This document shows positions 18,154 to 28,600 of a stretch of DNA of 64,000 nt, one piece after another. Source of the DNA: Streptomyces flavofungini (GTDB lineage: Bacteria; Actinomycetota; Actinomycetes; Streptomycetales; Streptomycetaceae); assembly GCF_030388665.1 (NCBI RefSeq), contig NZ_CP128846.1, positions 2,768,001-2,832,000 on the forward strand, given 5' to 3'. A program made the translations under genes and the position numbers. Position 1 is the first letter of the stretch, and every line of letters starts with the position of its first letter. Below the pieces are notes generated by a model, which was not told where the DNA came from, made no database searches, and saw only the letters and a program-made list of their open reading frames with translations.

Positions 18154-21100
18154 TCAAGTAGGTGGGACGGGCGTCTCATTATGTGAGCGCCCATAGGAGG
18201 GAGATCCGGCCGCGAGGGCCGCCCCCGCCGCGCCGAAGGACGTCGTGGGCCCGCCGAAGGGCGTCGGCGACTCGCCGTACGCCGTGGGGGCGCCCTTGAA
18301 GACGGGCGCACCCTCTCCGTAGACAGCGGGCTCGGGGGCCGGGGCGCCCACGCACACCGGCTCCACGGCGCCGTGCGGCACGGGATACTCCCCGGCCGCG
18401 AGCGCCCGGCGCAGCCGGTACTCGTCGAGGGGGCCCGAGAAGGCCATGCCGTACCCGTGCGTGCAGCCCATCGCGCGCAGGGCGATGACCTGTTCGGGCA
18501 GGTCGACGCCCTCGGCGACGGAGCACAGGCCGAGGTCGCCCGCGATCCGCAGCAGCCCCGAGGTGATCTTGTGAAGCCGCGCGGACTCCACGACGCCCTC
18601 GACCAGGCCGCGGTCCAGTTTCAGTACGTCCACGGGGAGCCGGCGCAGCGCCGTGATCGCCGCGCTGCCGCTGCCGAATCCGTCGAGGGAGACGCGGACG
18701 CCGAGGCGGCGCAGGGACGCCAGGCGGCGCTCCAGGTCGTCGACGGACACCCGCGGGTCACTGTCGGCCAGCTCGATGATGAGCCCGCCGGAGGGCAGGC
18801 CGTGCCGGGTGAGCAGCGCCTCGATGGAGCCGAGCGGCATGGAGCGGTCCACCAGGCGGCGGGCGCCGACCCGCACGCACACGGGCACCGCGTGGCCCGC
18901 CCTGCCGCGCTCGGCGGCCTGCTCGATGGCTTCCTCCAGGAGCCAGCGGCCCAGCTCGGCGGCGCGGTCGCCGCCGTCCGCGGTGCGCAGGAACTCGGCG
19001 GGCGTGAAGAGGATGCCCTGGGCGGAGCGCCAGCGCGCCTGAGCCGCGACGGAGGTGATCCGGCCGGTCTCCAAGGACACCACCGGCTGGTGCAGGAGCA
19101 CGAACTCGCCGTCGTGCAGGGCGCTGCGCAGCCGCGTGGCCAGTTCGGCCTTGCGGGCCACGTCGGCCTGCATCTGGGGTTTGTACAGCTCGACGCGGCC
19201 CTTGCCCGCGGCCTTCGCGCGGTACATCGCGAGGTCGGCGTTGCGCAGCAGTTCGCCCGCGCCGACGCCCGGTTCGGCGAAGGCCACGCCGATGGACGCG
19301 GCGACCCGGACGTCGTTGCCGTCGATGTCGTAGGGCTGGGAGAGGCGGATTCTCAGGCGGTCGGCCAGTTCGAAGATGTGCCGTTCGCGGGCGGCCTGGT
19401 CGCGGGTGCCGTCCCCGACGATGAGGGCGGCGAACTCGTCACCGCCGAGCCGGGACGCGGTGTCCGAGGCGCGGACGGCCTCCTGGAGCCGCTGGGCGGC
19501 CTGCACCAGCAGAGTGTCGCCCGCCTGGTGCCCGATGGTGTCGTTGACGGCCTTGAATCCGTCGAGGTCGATGAAGAGGACTGCGGTGCCCCGGTCGGTG
19601 ACTCTGCGACCGCCGAGCGCGGAGGCGACTCGGCGGGTGAAGAGCGCCCGGTTGGGCAGGTCGGTGAGCGGATCGTGCTCGGCGTTGTGCTGCAACTGCG
19701 CCTGGAGGCGTACGCGTTCGGTGACGTCACGGCTGTTGAAGATGAGGCCGCCGTGGTGGCGGTTGACGGTGGACTCGACGTTGAGCCAGTCGCCGCAGCC
19801 GGACTTGAAGCGGCATTCGATGCGGGTGGTGGGCTCCTCCACGGGGTTGGCGGCGAGGAAGCGGCGCACTTCGTGGACGACGCGGCCGAGGTCCTCGGGG
19901 TGGATGAGCGCGGCCAGTTCGGACCCCACGAGGTCGTCGGCCTCGCGGCCGTAGACCCCGGCGGCGGCCGGGCTCACGTAGCGCAGGATGCCGCTGGGCG
20001 CGGCGATCATGATGACGTCGCTCGACCCCTGGACCAGGGACCTGAAGTGGTTCTCCTTCTGGGCCAGTTCCTGGGTGAGCGTGATGTTGTCGAGCAGCAT
20101 GATGCCCTGGCGCACCACGAGCGCGAGGACGACCGTGCCCGCGGTGAACAGCACGACTTCGTCGACGCTGCGGCCGTTCAGGACGTTGTAGAGGATCCCC
20201 AGGGTGCAGACGGCCGCGGCCAGGTAGGGCGTGAGGGCGGCGAGCGATCCGGCGATGGGGCGGGTGGTGGCGTACCGTGCGCGGCCCTCGGGGCGCTCGC
20301 CGGGTCGGCCGTCGCGGTCACAGCGCTCGTCCTGTGCGCGGGGGCCGCGGCCGTCGGCGGGACGGACCCTGCCGTACGCCCGGTACGCCGCGCGCACCGG
20401 GCTCTCGTCGCCGCGGGCGGACCCGGCGTCGCCGAGGCCGCGTCCGGACGCCGCCCACGGTGCGTAGGCGAGCAGGAGCGAACCGGCGAACCAGCCCGCG
20501 TCGAGGAGCTGACCCGAGCGGTAACTGGCATGCAGCATCGGCGAGGTGAACAGCGCGTCGCACATCACCGTGAGCGCGAGGGCGCCGATGGCGGTGTTCA
20601 CAGCGGTGCGGTTCGCCGACGATCGCCTGAAGTGCAGCGCGAGGACCATGCTGACGAGCGCGATGTCCAGGAGCGGATACGCGAGCGACAGCGCGGCGTG
20701 CGCGACGCTGGGGCCCTCGAACTGCGCGTTGTGCGCGAGGGCGAGGCTCCAGGACAACGTGAGCAGGGAGCCGCCGATGAGCCAGGCGTCGAGGGCGAGG
20801 CACACCCAACCGGCCTTCGTGACCGGCCGCTTGGCGAGCACGAGCAACCCGATGATGGCGGGCGGCGCGAAGCACAGGAAGAACAGGTCCGCGTAGCCCG
20901 GGCTGGGCACGGGGCGGGCGAGCACGACCTCGTACCATCCCCAGACGGCGTTGCCGCAGGCTGCCATCGCCGAGGAGAGCGCGAACAGCAGCCAGGCGGG
21001 TCGAAAGCGGCTGCGGCGGGTGCGGGAGTAGCGGAAGCAGGAGACCGCGGCGAGGGCGGCCGCGGCGCTGAGCCCGAAGTCGCCCATGATGAGCGCGAGG

Positions 21101-21279
21101 CGGTCCGATCCCCAGCCGAGCGCCGACCCGGTCGCGTATCCCCCACAGACCAGCAGCAGAACGACCTGCGAGAGCAGTCCGGAGCCGGAGGCCGGGCGCC
21201 GGGCCAGCGGCGCCCTCGGCGGCGCGGGCGGCCCGATCCTGCTCTCCAGGACGGTCGCGGAAGCCGACTGCCCGCTCAC
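18154..21279 (-). CDS. Membrane GGDEF protein with PAS and degenerate EAL domain (diguanylate cyclase candidate)
   Basis: About 1041 residues. Domains in order: around nine TM segments (roughly residues 30-320), a second hydrophobic patch near 390-430, a PAS domain ([21 protein letters not shown]), a GGDEF domain with intact GGDEF at 612-616, and a C-terminal EAL-type domain. The EAL motif reads AQARW near 745 instead of EALVRW, and DDFGTG is DGFGSG near 866, so phosphodiesterase activity is probably lost while cyclase activity is kept. The start is uncertain: the frame extends to 21534 through 85 Pro/Arg-rich residues. I favour GTG 21279. As I recall the S. coelicolor counterpart is SCO5511, next to ilvB. 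It likely makes c-di-GMP to control development. Confidence 0.88.
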   Translation of the reverse strand: MSGQSASATVLESRIGPPAPPRAPLARRPASGSGLLSQVVLLLVCGGYATGSALGWGSDRLALIMGDFGLSAAAALAAVSCFRYSRTRRSRFRPAWLLFALSSAMAACGNAVWGWYEVVLARPVPSPGYADLFFLCFAPPAIIGLLVLAKRPVTKAGWVCLALDAWLIGGSLLTLSWSLALAHNAQFEGPSVAHAALSLAYPLLDIALVSMVLALHFRRSSANRTAVNTAIGALALTVMCDALFTSPMLHASYRSGQLLDAGWFAGSLLLAYAPWAASGRGLGDAGSARGDESPVRAAYRAYGRVRPADGRGPRAQDERCDRDGRPGERPEGRARYATTRPIAGSLAALTPYLAAAVCTLGILYNVLNGRSVDEVVLFTAGTVVLALVVRQGIMLLDNITLTQELAQKENHFRSLVQGSSDVIMIAAPSGILRYVSPAAAGVYGREADDLVGSELAALIHPEDLGRVVHEVRRFLAANPVEEPTTRIECRFKSGCGDWLNVESTVNRHHGGLIFNSRDVTERVRLQAQLQHNAEHDPLTDLPNRALFTRRVASALGGRRVTDRGTAVLFIDLDGFKAVNDTIGHQAGDTLLVQAAQRLQEAVRASDTASRLGGDEFAALIVGDGTRDQAARERHIFELADRLRIRLSQPYDIDGNDVRVAASIGVAFAEPGVGAGELLRNADLAMYRAKAAGKGRVELYKPQMQADVARKAELATRLRSALHDGEFVLLHQPVVSLETGRITSVAAQARWRSAQGILFTPAEFLRTADGGDRAAELGRWLLEEAIEQAAERGRAGHAVPVCVRVGARRLVDRSMPLGSIEALLTRHGLPSGGLIIELADSDPRVSVDDLERRLASLRRLGVRVSLDGFGSGSAAITALRRLPVDVLKLDRGLVEGVVESARLHKITSGLLRIAGDLGLCSVAEGVDLPEQVIALRAMGCTHGYGMAFSGPLDEYRLRRALAAGEYPVPHGAVEPVCVGAPAPEPAVYGEGAPVFKGAPTAYGESPTPFGGPTTSFGAAGAALAAGSPSYGRSHNETPVPPT

Positions 21280-21634
21280 CGGCCCGCCCCGCTCCTCGGG
21301 GTGGCGCCCCGGCCAGGGGCGCCACGTCCACGGACCAGGCCCGGTGCGGGGCCGCGACAGGGCGGGCCCGTGCGGGACGGAGGGGTGCGCTGCGGTCCCC
21401 GGCGGCCGTCGGCCGGGCACGGGCCGCCGGAGCGGCACAGCGGTCGGTGACGCCGCGTGGTGACCCGGCGTCTGCGGATCGGTGTGCGCGAGAGTCGTCG
21501 GCGGTGGTCCCGCCGCGTCGGATCGTTCGCCCATAGGCCGTACATCGCCCGTCGCCCCCCTCGCAGTCCTGTTGCCACATCCCCGGCGCCGAACGGTTCA
21601 CGGCGCGTCCCCAGTCGGGACGATACACCAGTCT
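21280..21634 (-). other. Long leader of the GGDEF gene or an unrecognised N-terminal extension
   Basis: In-frame codons continue to an ATG at 21534 but encode Pro, Arg, Gly and His in low-complexity order and match no domain. No other credible frame, RNA gene or repeat is seen. Either a long 5' leader or a disordered N-terminus. Confidence 0.45.
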
Positions 21635-21635
21635 C

Positions 21636-21650
21636 GTCACTCAGGGACAG
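21636..21650. promoter_or_regulatory. BldD-box-like palindrome at the GGDEF gene promoter
   Basis: On the reverse strand CTGTCCCTGAGTGAC fits the BldD consensus as I remember it (TNAC-NCWGN-GTNA) at all but one fixed position. It lies just downstream of the predicted -10, where a repressor would block initiation. BldD with c-di-GMP is known to repress several c-di-GMP genes in Streptomyces. Confidence 0.5.
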
Positions 21651-21654
21651 GGTT

Positions 21655-21683
21655 GCTCTACTCTCCGTGACTGCCAGCGTCAA
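21655..21683 (-). promoter_or_regulatory. Predicted promoter of the GGDEF gene
   Basis: -35 TTGACG (21683-21678), 17-bp spacer, -10 TAGAGC (21660-21655) on the reverse strand. Confidence 0.5.
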
Positions 21684-21756
21684 TGCGGACACGCGGCGCA
21701 CGCGGGTGGGTGCGGAGCGTGCACGGAACGTTCCCTACCGCTTCTGCGCCCCTTGG

Positions 21757-22707
21757 CTACGCGGTCGTCAGGACGACGTTGGCGAGCGGCTCCCCGGCCG
21801 CGTACCGGTTCAACTGGCCGGAGAGCAGGCGCTTGGCGCGGGGCAGGAACGCGGACGTCGGGCCGCCCACGTGCGGGCTGATGAGCACGCCGGGGGCCTG
21901 CCACAAGGGGTGACCGGGAGGCAGCGGCTCCGGATCGGTGACGTCGAGGGCCGCGGTGAGGCGGCCGCTCTCCAGCTCGGCAAGGAGCGCCTTGGTGTCG
22001 ACGACGGAGCCGCGGGCCACGTTCACCAGGAGCGCGCCGTCCTTCATGTGCGCGAGGAAATCGGCGTTCACCATGCCCCGCGTGGAGTCGGTCAGCGGCG
22101 TGGAGAGGATCACGACATCGGCTTCGGGCAGCAGCCCGGGCAGTTCGGAGAGCGGAAGCACAGGGCCGCGCTCCGTGGCACGCTCGGAGCGCGCAACGCG
22201 CGCCACCCGCGCACACTCGAAGCCCGTGAGCCGGTCTTCGATCGCCGAACCGATCGCTCCGTAGCCCACGATGAGGACGGACTTGTCGGCGAGGGCCGGA
22301 TTGAACCCCTGGCGCCACTCCTCCACCCGCTGTCCCTCCACAAAACGCGGGATGCCCCGCAAGGAGGCGAGGGTCAGTGTCAGGGCGAGCTCGGCGGTGC
22401 TGGCTTCGTGCACCCCGCGCGCGTTGCACAACTGAATGCCCGGAGCGAGGCGTTCGACGGCCGGCAGCACGTGGTCGACGCCCGCGGTCAGGGTCTGGAC
22501 CACGCGCAGGGACGTCATCCTGGACAGCGGGCGCGCGCACACCGCGGGGTCGATCATGTACGGGACCCCGTAGAAGACACAGTCGGCGGGGTCGGCGGGA
22601 TAGTCACCGGCGCCGTCCCAGAATCGGTAGGTGAAGCCCTCGTCCTGGGTGGCCGGCAGGCCCTCGATCTCGGACGCTGCCACGGGCAGCCATACATCGG
22701 TCGTCAT
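21757..22707 (-). CDS. NAD-binding D-2-hydroxyacid dehydrogenase
   Basis: A 316-residue member of the D-isomer-specific 2-hydroxyacid dehydrogenase family. VLIVGYGAIGSAIEDRL is the nucleotide-binding motif. NVARGSVVDTKALLAEL holds the catalytic Arg region, DVTDPEPLPPGHPLW the Glu region, and SPHVGG the catalytic His. It is shorter than SerA and lacks ACT or ASB domains, so a role in reducing a keto acid (glyoxylate or hydroxypyruvate type) is more likely than serine synthesis. ATG 22707 starts the family domain; upstream in-frame residues are Pro-rich leader. It is divergent from an aldo/keto reductase gene. Confidence 0.9.
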   Translation of the reverse strand: MTTDVWLPVAASEIEGLPATQDEGFTYRFWDGAGDYPADPADCVFYGVPYMIDPAVCARPLSRMTSLRVVQTLTAGVDHVLPAVERLAPGIQLCNARGVHEASTAELALTLTLASLRGIPRFVEGQRVEEWRQGFNPALADKSVLIVGYGAIGSAIEDRLTGFECARVARVARSERATERGPVLPLSELPGLLPEADVVILSTPLTDSTRGMVNADFLAHMKDGALLVNVARGSVVDTKALLAELESGRLTAALDVTDPEPLPPGHPLWQAPGVLISPHVGGPTSAFLPRAKRLLSGQLNRYAAGEPLANVVLTTA

Positions 22708-22813
22708 GCCCAGGAGGCTAATGCGCACAGGCCGCACGCGGCGGGCTCCTGGGCAGAGGTTACGTTGGGGGCCGCCCGGACGAAGATCACCGGACAGGGG
22801 AGGGTACGGCCAG

Positions 22814-23812
22814 GTGGAGCGCAGGACGATCGGTGCGGGGGCGCTCGGGGTGGGTGCCGTCGGACTCGGCTGCATGCCGATGAGCTGGGCCTACACCAGC
22901 TCCCGACAGCGCGGTGAGGCCTCGATGCGGACCGTGCACGCGGCGCTCGACGAGGGTTCGACGCTCCTCGACACGGCGGACATGTACGGTCCCTTCACCA
23001 ATGAGCTGCTGATCGGCCGGGTGCTCAGGGAGCGTCGCGCGGAGGCCTTCGTGTCCACGAAGTGCGGGCTGCTCGTCGGCGAGCAGCACATCGTCGCCAA
23101 CGGCCGCCCCGGCTATGTGAAGCGGGCCTGCGACGCGTCGCTGCGGCGCCTGCAGACGGACACCATCGACCTGTACCAACTGCACCGCGCCGACCCCGAG
23201 GTGCCCGTCGAGGAGACCTGGGGCGCGATGGCCGAGCTGGTGTCGGCGGGGAAGGTGCGCGCGCTCGGGCTGTGCGCGGTGGGCGCGCGTGCGGGCCGCC
23301 GCGCGGGGGCGGTCACGGGTCTGTACGACGCCACGATCCGGCAGTTGGAGCGCGTCCAGCAGGTCTTCCCGGTGGCGGCGGTGCAGGCCGAGCTCTCGGT
23401 GTGGTCGCCGGAGGCACTGGCGACGCTCCTGCCGTGGTGCGCCGCGCGCGGGGTGGGGCTGCTCGCGGCGATGCCGCTCGGCAACGGCTTCCTCACCGGC
23501 ACGCTGACGCCGGGGCAGGGCTTCGAGCCGGACGACCTGCGGGCCCGGCATCCCCGGTTCACGGCCGAGATGATGGCGGCCAACCAGCCGCTGGTGGTGG
23601 GCCTGCGGCGGGTCGCCCAACGGCACGGCGCGACGCCCGCGCAGGTCGCGCTCGCGTGGGTGCTCGCGCAGGGGCCGCAGGTGGTGCCGGTGCCCGGCGC
23701 CAAGCGGGAGCGCTGGGCGCGGGAGAACGCCGGGGCGGCTCAGGTGTCGCTGACGCGCGCGGACCTGGCGGAGCTGGCGGCGCTGCCTCCGGCGCAGGGG
23801 TCGTGGGACTGA
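22814..23812 (+). CDS. Aldo/keto reductase
   Basis: A 332-residue NADPH-dependent aldo/keto reductase with the full tetrad: D53 (LLDTADMYG), Y58, K83 (VSTKCG) and H124 (LYQLHRAD). LGLCAVGARAGRR is Arg-rich compared with the usual LGVSN. The C-terminal VPVPGAKR binds the NADPH 2'-phosphate. GTG 22814 has GGGGAGGG about 8 bases upstream. Substrate unknown. It shares a 106-bp divergent promoter region with the hydroxyacid dehydrogenase gene. Its stop codon is part of an 18-bp tandem duplication. Confidence 0.92.
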   Translation: MERRTIGAGALGVGAVGLGCMPMSWAYTSSRQRGEASMRTVHAALDEGSTLLDTADMYGPFTNELLIGRVLRERRAEAFVSTKCGLLVGEQHIVANGRPGYVKRACDASLRRLQTDTIDLYQLHRADPEVPVEETWGAMAELVSAGKVRALGLCAVGARAGRRAGAVTGLYDATIRQLERVQQVFPVAAVQAELSVWSPEALATLLPWCAARGVGLLAAMPLGNGFLTGTLTPGQGFEPDDLRARHPRFTAEMMAANQPLVVGLRRVAQRHGATPAQVALAWVLAQGPQVVPVPGAKRERWARENAGAAQVSLTRADLAELAALPPAQGSWD

Positions 23813-23868
23813 CAGGGGTCGCGGGACGGACGGGTCCCGGTCGGACGGACGGGTCCCGGTCGGCCGGA
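23795..23868. repeat. 18-bp then 19-bp tandem repeats across the aldo/keto reductase stop codon
   Basis: Units 23795-23812 and 23813-23830 (CAGGGGTCGYGGGACKGA) flank the TGA. Units 23831-23849 and 23850-23868 (CGGGTCCCGGTCGGMCGGA) follow directly. Confidence 0.88.
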
Positions 23869-23961
23869 AGCCGGTCGGAAAATGACGCGCGCTGGATGGG
23901 AACCTGCGGGACGGCTGCGGTGTATGAACAGTAGAAGCTCCGCGTCGAAGGGATCCTGACC

Positions 23962-25140
23962 GTGCTGAGTGCTCACCCTCCCCGTCGTGCCACCGCGACG
24001 GCCGTGCTGGCCGCCGCCGCGCTCCTGCTGGCGACCGGGTGCTCGTCGGACGACGACGGCCCTTCGGGCGACAAGAGCGCGGAGTCCAGCTCCGCGGACA
24101 CGGGCGCGTCGCCTTCGGGCGACGCCGCCGACGCGCCGCCGGAGAAGGGCTCGGCCGAGGTCACCAAGACGCTCGCCACGGGCCTGAAGTCCCCTTGGGG
24201 CCTGGCCCCGCTGCCGGGCGGCGACCTGCTCGTGTCCTCGCGCGACGAGGGGACGATCACCCGCGTCGACGGCCAGAGCGGCAAGAAGACCGAGGTCGGC
24301 TCGGTCCCCGGGGTCGCCGCCGCGGGCGAGGGCGGCCTGATGGGCCTCGCCCTCTCCCCCACGTACGCCTCGGACCACCAGGTGTACGCCTACTTCACCA
24401 CGGAGTCCGACAACCGCATCGCCCGCATGCTGTACGACGAGAAGAAGCCCTCCGGCCAGCAACTGGGCGCCCCCGACACGGTGTTCAAGGACATCCCGAA
24501 GGGCGTGATCCACAACGGCGGCCGGATCGCCTTCGGCCCGGACAAGATGTTGTACGCGGGCACGGGCGAGACGGGTGAGACGGACCTGGCGCAGGACAAG
24601 AAGTCCCTGGGCGGCAAGATCCTGCGCCTGACCCCGGACGGCGAGCCGGCCCCGGGCAACCCCTTCGACGACTCCCCCGTGTATTCGTACGGCCACCGCA
24701 ACGTCCAGGGCCTGGACTGGGACGAGGACAAGCGCCTGTGGGCCTCGGAGTTCGGGCAGGACACCTGGGACGAGCTGAACGAGATCAAGGCAGGCGACAA
24801 CTACGGCTGGCCGGAGGCCGAGGGCAAGGACGACTCCGACGACGCCTTCCACGCACCCGTCGCCCAGTGGAAGACGTCCGAGGCCTCACCGAGCGGGGTT
24901 GCCTACGCGAAGGGTTCGGTGTGGATGGCGGGCCTGCGCGGCGAGCGGCTGTGGCGGATCCCGGTGCGGGGCGTGACCGGCGAGCCGAAGACGGAGGCTT
25001 TCCTCACGGAGAAGTACGGACGGTTGCGCACGGTGGTCGCGGCGGGCGGCGACAAGCTGTGGCTGATGACCAGCGAGACGGACTCCCGGGGGACGCCGGA
25101 GAAGGGGGACGACCGGATTCTGGAGGTGCGTGTGAAGTAG
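23962..25140 (+). CDS. Secreted lipoprotein, PQQ-dependent sugar dehydrogenase (glucose/sorbosone dehydrogenase) family
   Basis: A 392-residue beta-propeller. The signal peptide ends in a lipobox (LLLATGCSS, lipidated Cys27), followed by a Ser/Asp-rich linker and six-bladed GSDH propeller motifs: SPWGLAPLPGGDLLVSSRDEGTI, GEGGLMGLALSP, YGHRNVQGLDWDED and GDNYGWPEAEG (each quoted in part). Homologues oxidise aldose sugars with PQQ, but many actinobacterial members are of unknown activity. The start is GTG 23962 with GAAGGGAT upstream. It acts on the outer face of the membrane. The 149-bp upstream gap holds tandem repeats and a TATGAA -10-like box. The stop lies in a 19-bp repeat array. Confidence 0.9.
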   Translation: MLSAHPPRRATATAVLAAAALLLATGCSSDDDGPSGDKSAESSSADTGASPSGDAADAPPEKGSAEVTKTLATGLKSPWGLAPLPGGDLLVSSRDEGTITRVDGQSGKKTEVGSVPGVAAAGEGGLMGLALSPTYASDHQVYAYFTTESDNRIARMLYDEKKPSGQQLGAPDTVFKDIPKGVIHNGGRIAFGPDKMLYAGTGETGETDLAQDKKSLGGKILRLTPDGEPAPGNPFDDSPVYSYGHRNVQGLDWDEDKRLWASEFGQDTWDELNEIKAGDNYGWPEAEGKDDSDDAFHAPVAQWKTSEASPSGVAYAKGSVWMAGLRGERLWRIPVRGVTGEPKTEAFLTEKYGRLRTVVAAGGDKLWLMTSETDSRGTPEKGDDRILEVRVK

Positions 25141-25220
25141 AGAGGTGCGCGTGAAGTAGAGAGGTGCGCGTGAAGTAAAAGGGCTGCGCGTGAAGGAGGA
25201 GGGGTGCGCGGGAAGCAGGA
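25123..25220. repeat. 19-bp tandem array (about five copies) across the sugar dehydrogenase stop codon
   Basis: Units GAGGTGCGYGTGAAGTAGA begin at 25123, 25142 and 25161; two degenerate units follow. Each early copy carries the TAG stop. The array fills most of the gap to the next gene. Confidence 0.9.
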
Positions 25221-25228
25221 GCCGGACG

Positions 25229-25552
25229 TCAGGCCTCGGGATCGCCTTCGGGATCCGGGCGTTCGGTGGGGTCGGCAGCCGTAGCCCGTTCAGTGCGGGC
25301 AGCCTGTTCGCTGGTGTCGGCCCGTCCGGTCCCTCTGGTCCCTCCGGTCCGTTCGCTGGGGTCGGTCCGTTCGGTGCCGTCCTTGGGCGCCTGCTGCGGC
25401 ACCCGCACCACGACCTTGCCGGAGGACAGGTCTATGGGGCCACGGCCGGGGTCCCCGTCGTCCACGTCGACCCGCGTCAGCTCCAGGCGTTTGTTCTCGT
25501 CGTCCGTGTGCTTGCGCCCCGGGGCGAAGAGCTGCTCGAACACGTTGAACAC
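25229..25552 (-). CDS. DUF6191-type small protein
   Basis: A 107-residue protein. The first half (VFNVFEQLFAPGRKHTDDE..., then LELTRVDVDDGDPGRGPIDL and SGKVVVRVP) matches a small protein family widespread in Streptomyces that I know as DUF6191. The second half is a disordered Thr/Arg/Glu/Pro tail (about residues 53-107), longer than usual, with TERT/SERT repeats. Start GTG 25552 has GGAGG 4 bases upstream. Function unknown; no signal peptide or TM. Confidence 0.8.
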   Translation of the reverse strand: MFNVFEQLFAPGRKHTDDENKRLELTRVDVDDGDPGRGPIDLSSGKVVVRVPQQAPKDGTERTDPSERTGGTRGTGRADTSEQAARTERATAADPTERPDPEGDPEA

Positions 25553-25659
25553 TGCGCCTCCAAGGCCGGACGGTGGTCCTGCCCTTCCCAGCGTAAGCGA
25601 CGCCACCGGAAACGATCCGAGGTGGGCGCCCCGCCGAGGGCGCGGGGCGCCGCGGGCCC

Positions 25660-28600
25660 CTAGGGTGCGCTCGCCGCGGTGTCGGCCGCCTGTGCCCCGT
25701 CGCCCGGGAAGAGCCGCAGGCGGTGGGCGAGGGCGGCCGCCTCGCCGCGGCCGGAGACGCCGAGCTTGCCGAGGATGTTGGAGACGTGGACGCTCGCCGT
25801 CTTCGGGGAGATGAACAGTTCCTCGGCGATCTGGCGGTTGGTGCGTCCCGCGGTGACCAGGCGCAGGACGTCCCGTTCGCGGGAGGTCAGGCCGAGGGCG
25901 TCGGCGGGGTCGGCGGGCGCGGTCGGGGGCGCGCCGGTGAGGGAGAGCCGGGTGCGCTGCGCGAGGCGTTCGACGCTCTCGGCGAGGGGGCGGGCGCCCA
26001 GGTGCTCGGCGACGGCTCCGGCCTGGCGGAGGAGTTCGGCGGCCCGGTCCCGGTCGGCGTCACCGGCTCCGGAGCCGGCGCCCGCTCCGGCCGTGAGCAG
26101 GGCGTCGGCCAGCCGGTGCCGGACGCGGGCGAGGTCGTAGGGCCGCTCAAGGGGGCCGACGGCGGTGAGGGCGGCCAGCCAGTCCTCGGCGGTGGCGCGG
26201 CCCTCGGCGCGCAGGAGTTCGGCGCGGACCCAGAGTTCGTACGCCTGCCAGACCGGGGCGGTCGTGGGCAGGGACTTGGCGGTGGTGCGGATGAGGTGGA
26301 GGGTGTCGGCGCGGCCGGGGGCGGCGATGGGCAGGCCGCGGGCGTCGGCCTCGGCGGTGGCGGCGGCGAGGAGCAGCGGCCAGCCGTAGCGCTGGGTGCC
26401 GGGCGGGAAGCCCTCGGCGACGGCCCGGTCGAGTTCGGAGCGGGCGTCGAGGAGGCGGCCCTCGCCCGCGGCGACGCCGATGGCGACGCGGTGCAGCGGC
26501 AGGGAGTTCTGCGGCATCGGGTCGTGGGTGCCGAAGTGCTCGCGGGCCTGGGCGAGTTGGTGGGCGGCCTCGGCGATGTCGCCGCGGGCGAGCGCGAGGT
26601 GGGCCAGGCGCAGGCAGGCGCCGCCGCGCGGCTTGGCGCTCAGGCCCGCGCGGCGGGCCGCTTCGACTGCTTCCGTCCAGCGGCCGAGGGCGTAGAGGGA
26701 CTCGGCCTTGTTGGCCCACATCCAGGGCTCGGACTCGAGGAGGCCGTAGCGCTGGGCGAGACGGATGCCCTCGTCGAGGAGTTCGGCGGCCTCGCGGGAG
26801 CGGCCGATGCCTTCGAGGACGGACGGCAGGTTGATGAAGGTGCGGCCGACCGGGCCGGCGCTGCCCCCGGCGAGGACCTGCTCGCGCACCGCGAACATCT
26901 CGGCGAGCCCGGCGTCGATGTCGCCCGCGTCGACCATCAGGCCGCCGAGGGTGAGGCGGGCGGACAGTTCGATGTCGCTGGCGCCGACCATGCGGGCGTA
27001 CTCGACGGCCTGTTCGGCGGCGGCGAAGGCCTCGGGGCCTGGCTCGTGGAGCATCGACCACCCGGCGACCATGGCGAGCACCTCGGCGTGCACGACGGAC
27101 GGCGGCAGGCCGCGGACGAGGTCCTGCGCGGTGGCGAGCTCCTTCCACCCGTCGCCGCGGGCGAGGGTCTGCACGAGCCGGGAGCGCTGTACCCAGAACC
27201 AGGCGGCGCGCATCGCGTCGGGCTCGTCGTCCAGGAGCCGCAGGGCCCGCTTGGTGATCTTCAGGGCGCGTTCGCGTTCGCCGCACAGGCGGCCCGCGAC
27301 GGCGGCCTCGGCCATCAGGTCGAGGTAGCGCAGCGGGGTGGTCTCGGGGTCGCAGCCGCCGGGGGTCCCCCCACGCCCTTGAGGCAGTGGGGGCGGGTAG
27401 ACCTCGGTGTAGTCGACGGGGCGCAGTTGGACACGGACGTCGTCGGGGGCGGCGTCCCACAGCTCCATCGCCCGCTCCAGGAGCCGCAGTTGCTCGGCGT
27501 AGGCGTGTCTGCGGCGGGCTTCGACGGAGGCGTTGAGGACGGCGGGCAGGGCCTTGGCGGCGTCGTGGGCGTGGTACCAGTAGCTGGCGAGGCGGGTGGT
27601 GCGCTGGTCGGGGGCGACGAGTGCGGGGTCGGCCTCCAGGGCGGTGGCGAAGCGGCGGTTGATGCGGGAGCGCTCGCCGGGCAGCAGGTCGTCGCCGACG
27701 GCCTCGCGGACCAGGGAGTGCCGGAAGCGGTAGCCGTCGCCGCCGGGCGAGGGGATCAGGATGTTGGCGCCGACGGCCGCGCGCAGGGCGTCGATGAGGT
27801 CGTCCTCACCGAGGCCGCTGACCTCGGCGAGCAGGTCGTACTCGACGGTGGAGCCGCCCTCGGCGACGGTCCGCGCCACCCGCTGGGCGTCCTCCGGCAG
27901 GTCCTCGACGCGGACGAGCAGCAGGTCGCGCAGCGAGTCGGTGAGGGTGGCGCAGCTGCTGCCGTGGGAGGAGGCGACGGCGAGTTCCTCGACGAAGAAG
28001 GCGTTGCCGTCGGAGCGCGCGAAGATGTCGTCGATCAGTTTCGGCGCGGGCTCGGCGCCGAGGATCCCGGCCATCTGGCGCCCGACCTCGTCACGGGTGA
28101 AGCGGGACACCTCGACGCGGCGGACCGTGCGCAGGCGGTCGAGCTCGGCGAGCAGGGGGCGCAGCGGGTGGCGGCGGTGGATGTCGTCGGCGCGGTAGGT
28201 GGCGAGGACGACGAGGTGGCCGCGGCGCAGCGTGCGGAAGAGGTAGGCGAGGAGGTGGCGGGTGGAGGCGTCGGCCCAGTGCAGGTCTTCGAGGACGAGG
28301 ACGACGGTCTGCTCGGCGGCGAGGGCTTCCAGGAGGCGCGCGGTCAGCTCGAAGAGCCTGGCGGTGGCCTCTTCGCCGCTCCGCCCCTCGGTGCCGCGGA
28401 GCGGGGCCGCGTCGCACAACTCGGGCAGCAGCCGGGCCAGTTCCTCCTCCTGGCCCGCGGCCGCGGCGGCGAACTGGCCGGGCAGGGTGCGGCGCAGGGT
28501 GCGCAGGGCGGTGGAGAAGGGTGCGAAGGGCAGTCCGTCGGCGCCGATCTCGACGCAGCCGCCGACGGCGACGACCGCGCCGCGCGCGCAGGCCACGGCC

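Noticed and set aside
17901..18311. N-terminal extension of ilvB through an open frame up to 18311
   Set aside because: The added residues match no IlvB homologue and the DNA is the attenuation leader with its own peptide gene and terminator.
21668..21682. TGAC-N7-GTCA palindrome as a second BldD box
   Set aside because: The spacing between half sites is two bases too long and the central CWG is missing; it also overlaps the predicted -35.
25123..25220. CRISPR-like array
   Set aside because: The units are directly adjacent 19-bp tandem copies without unique spacers, and no cas genes are in the window.
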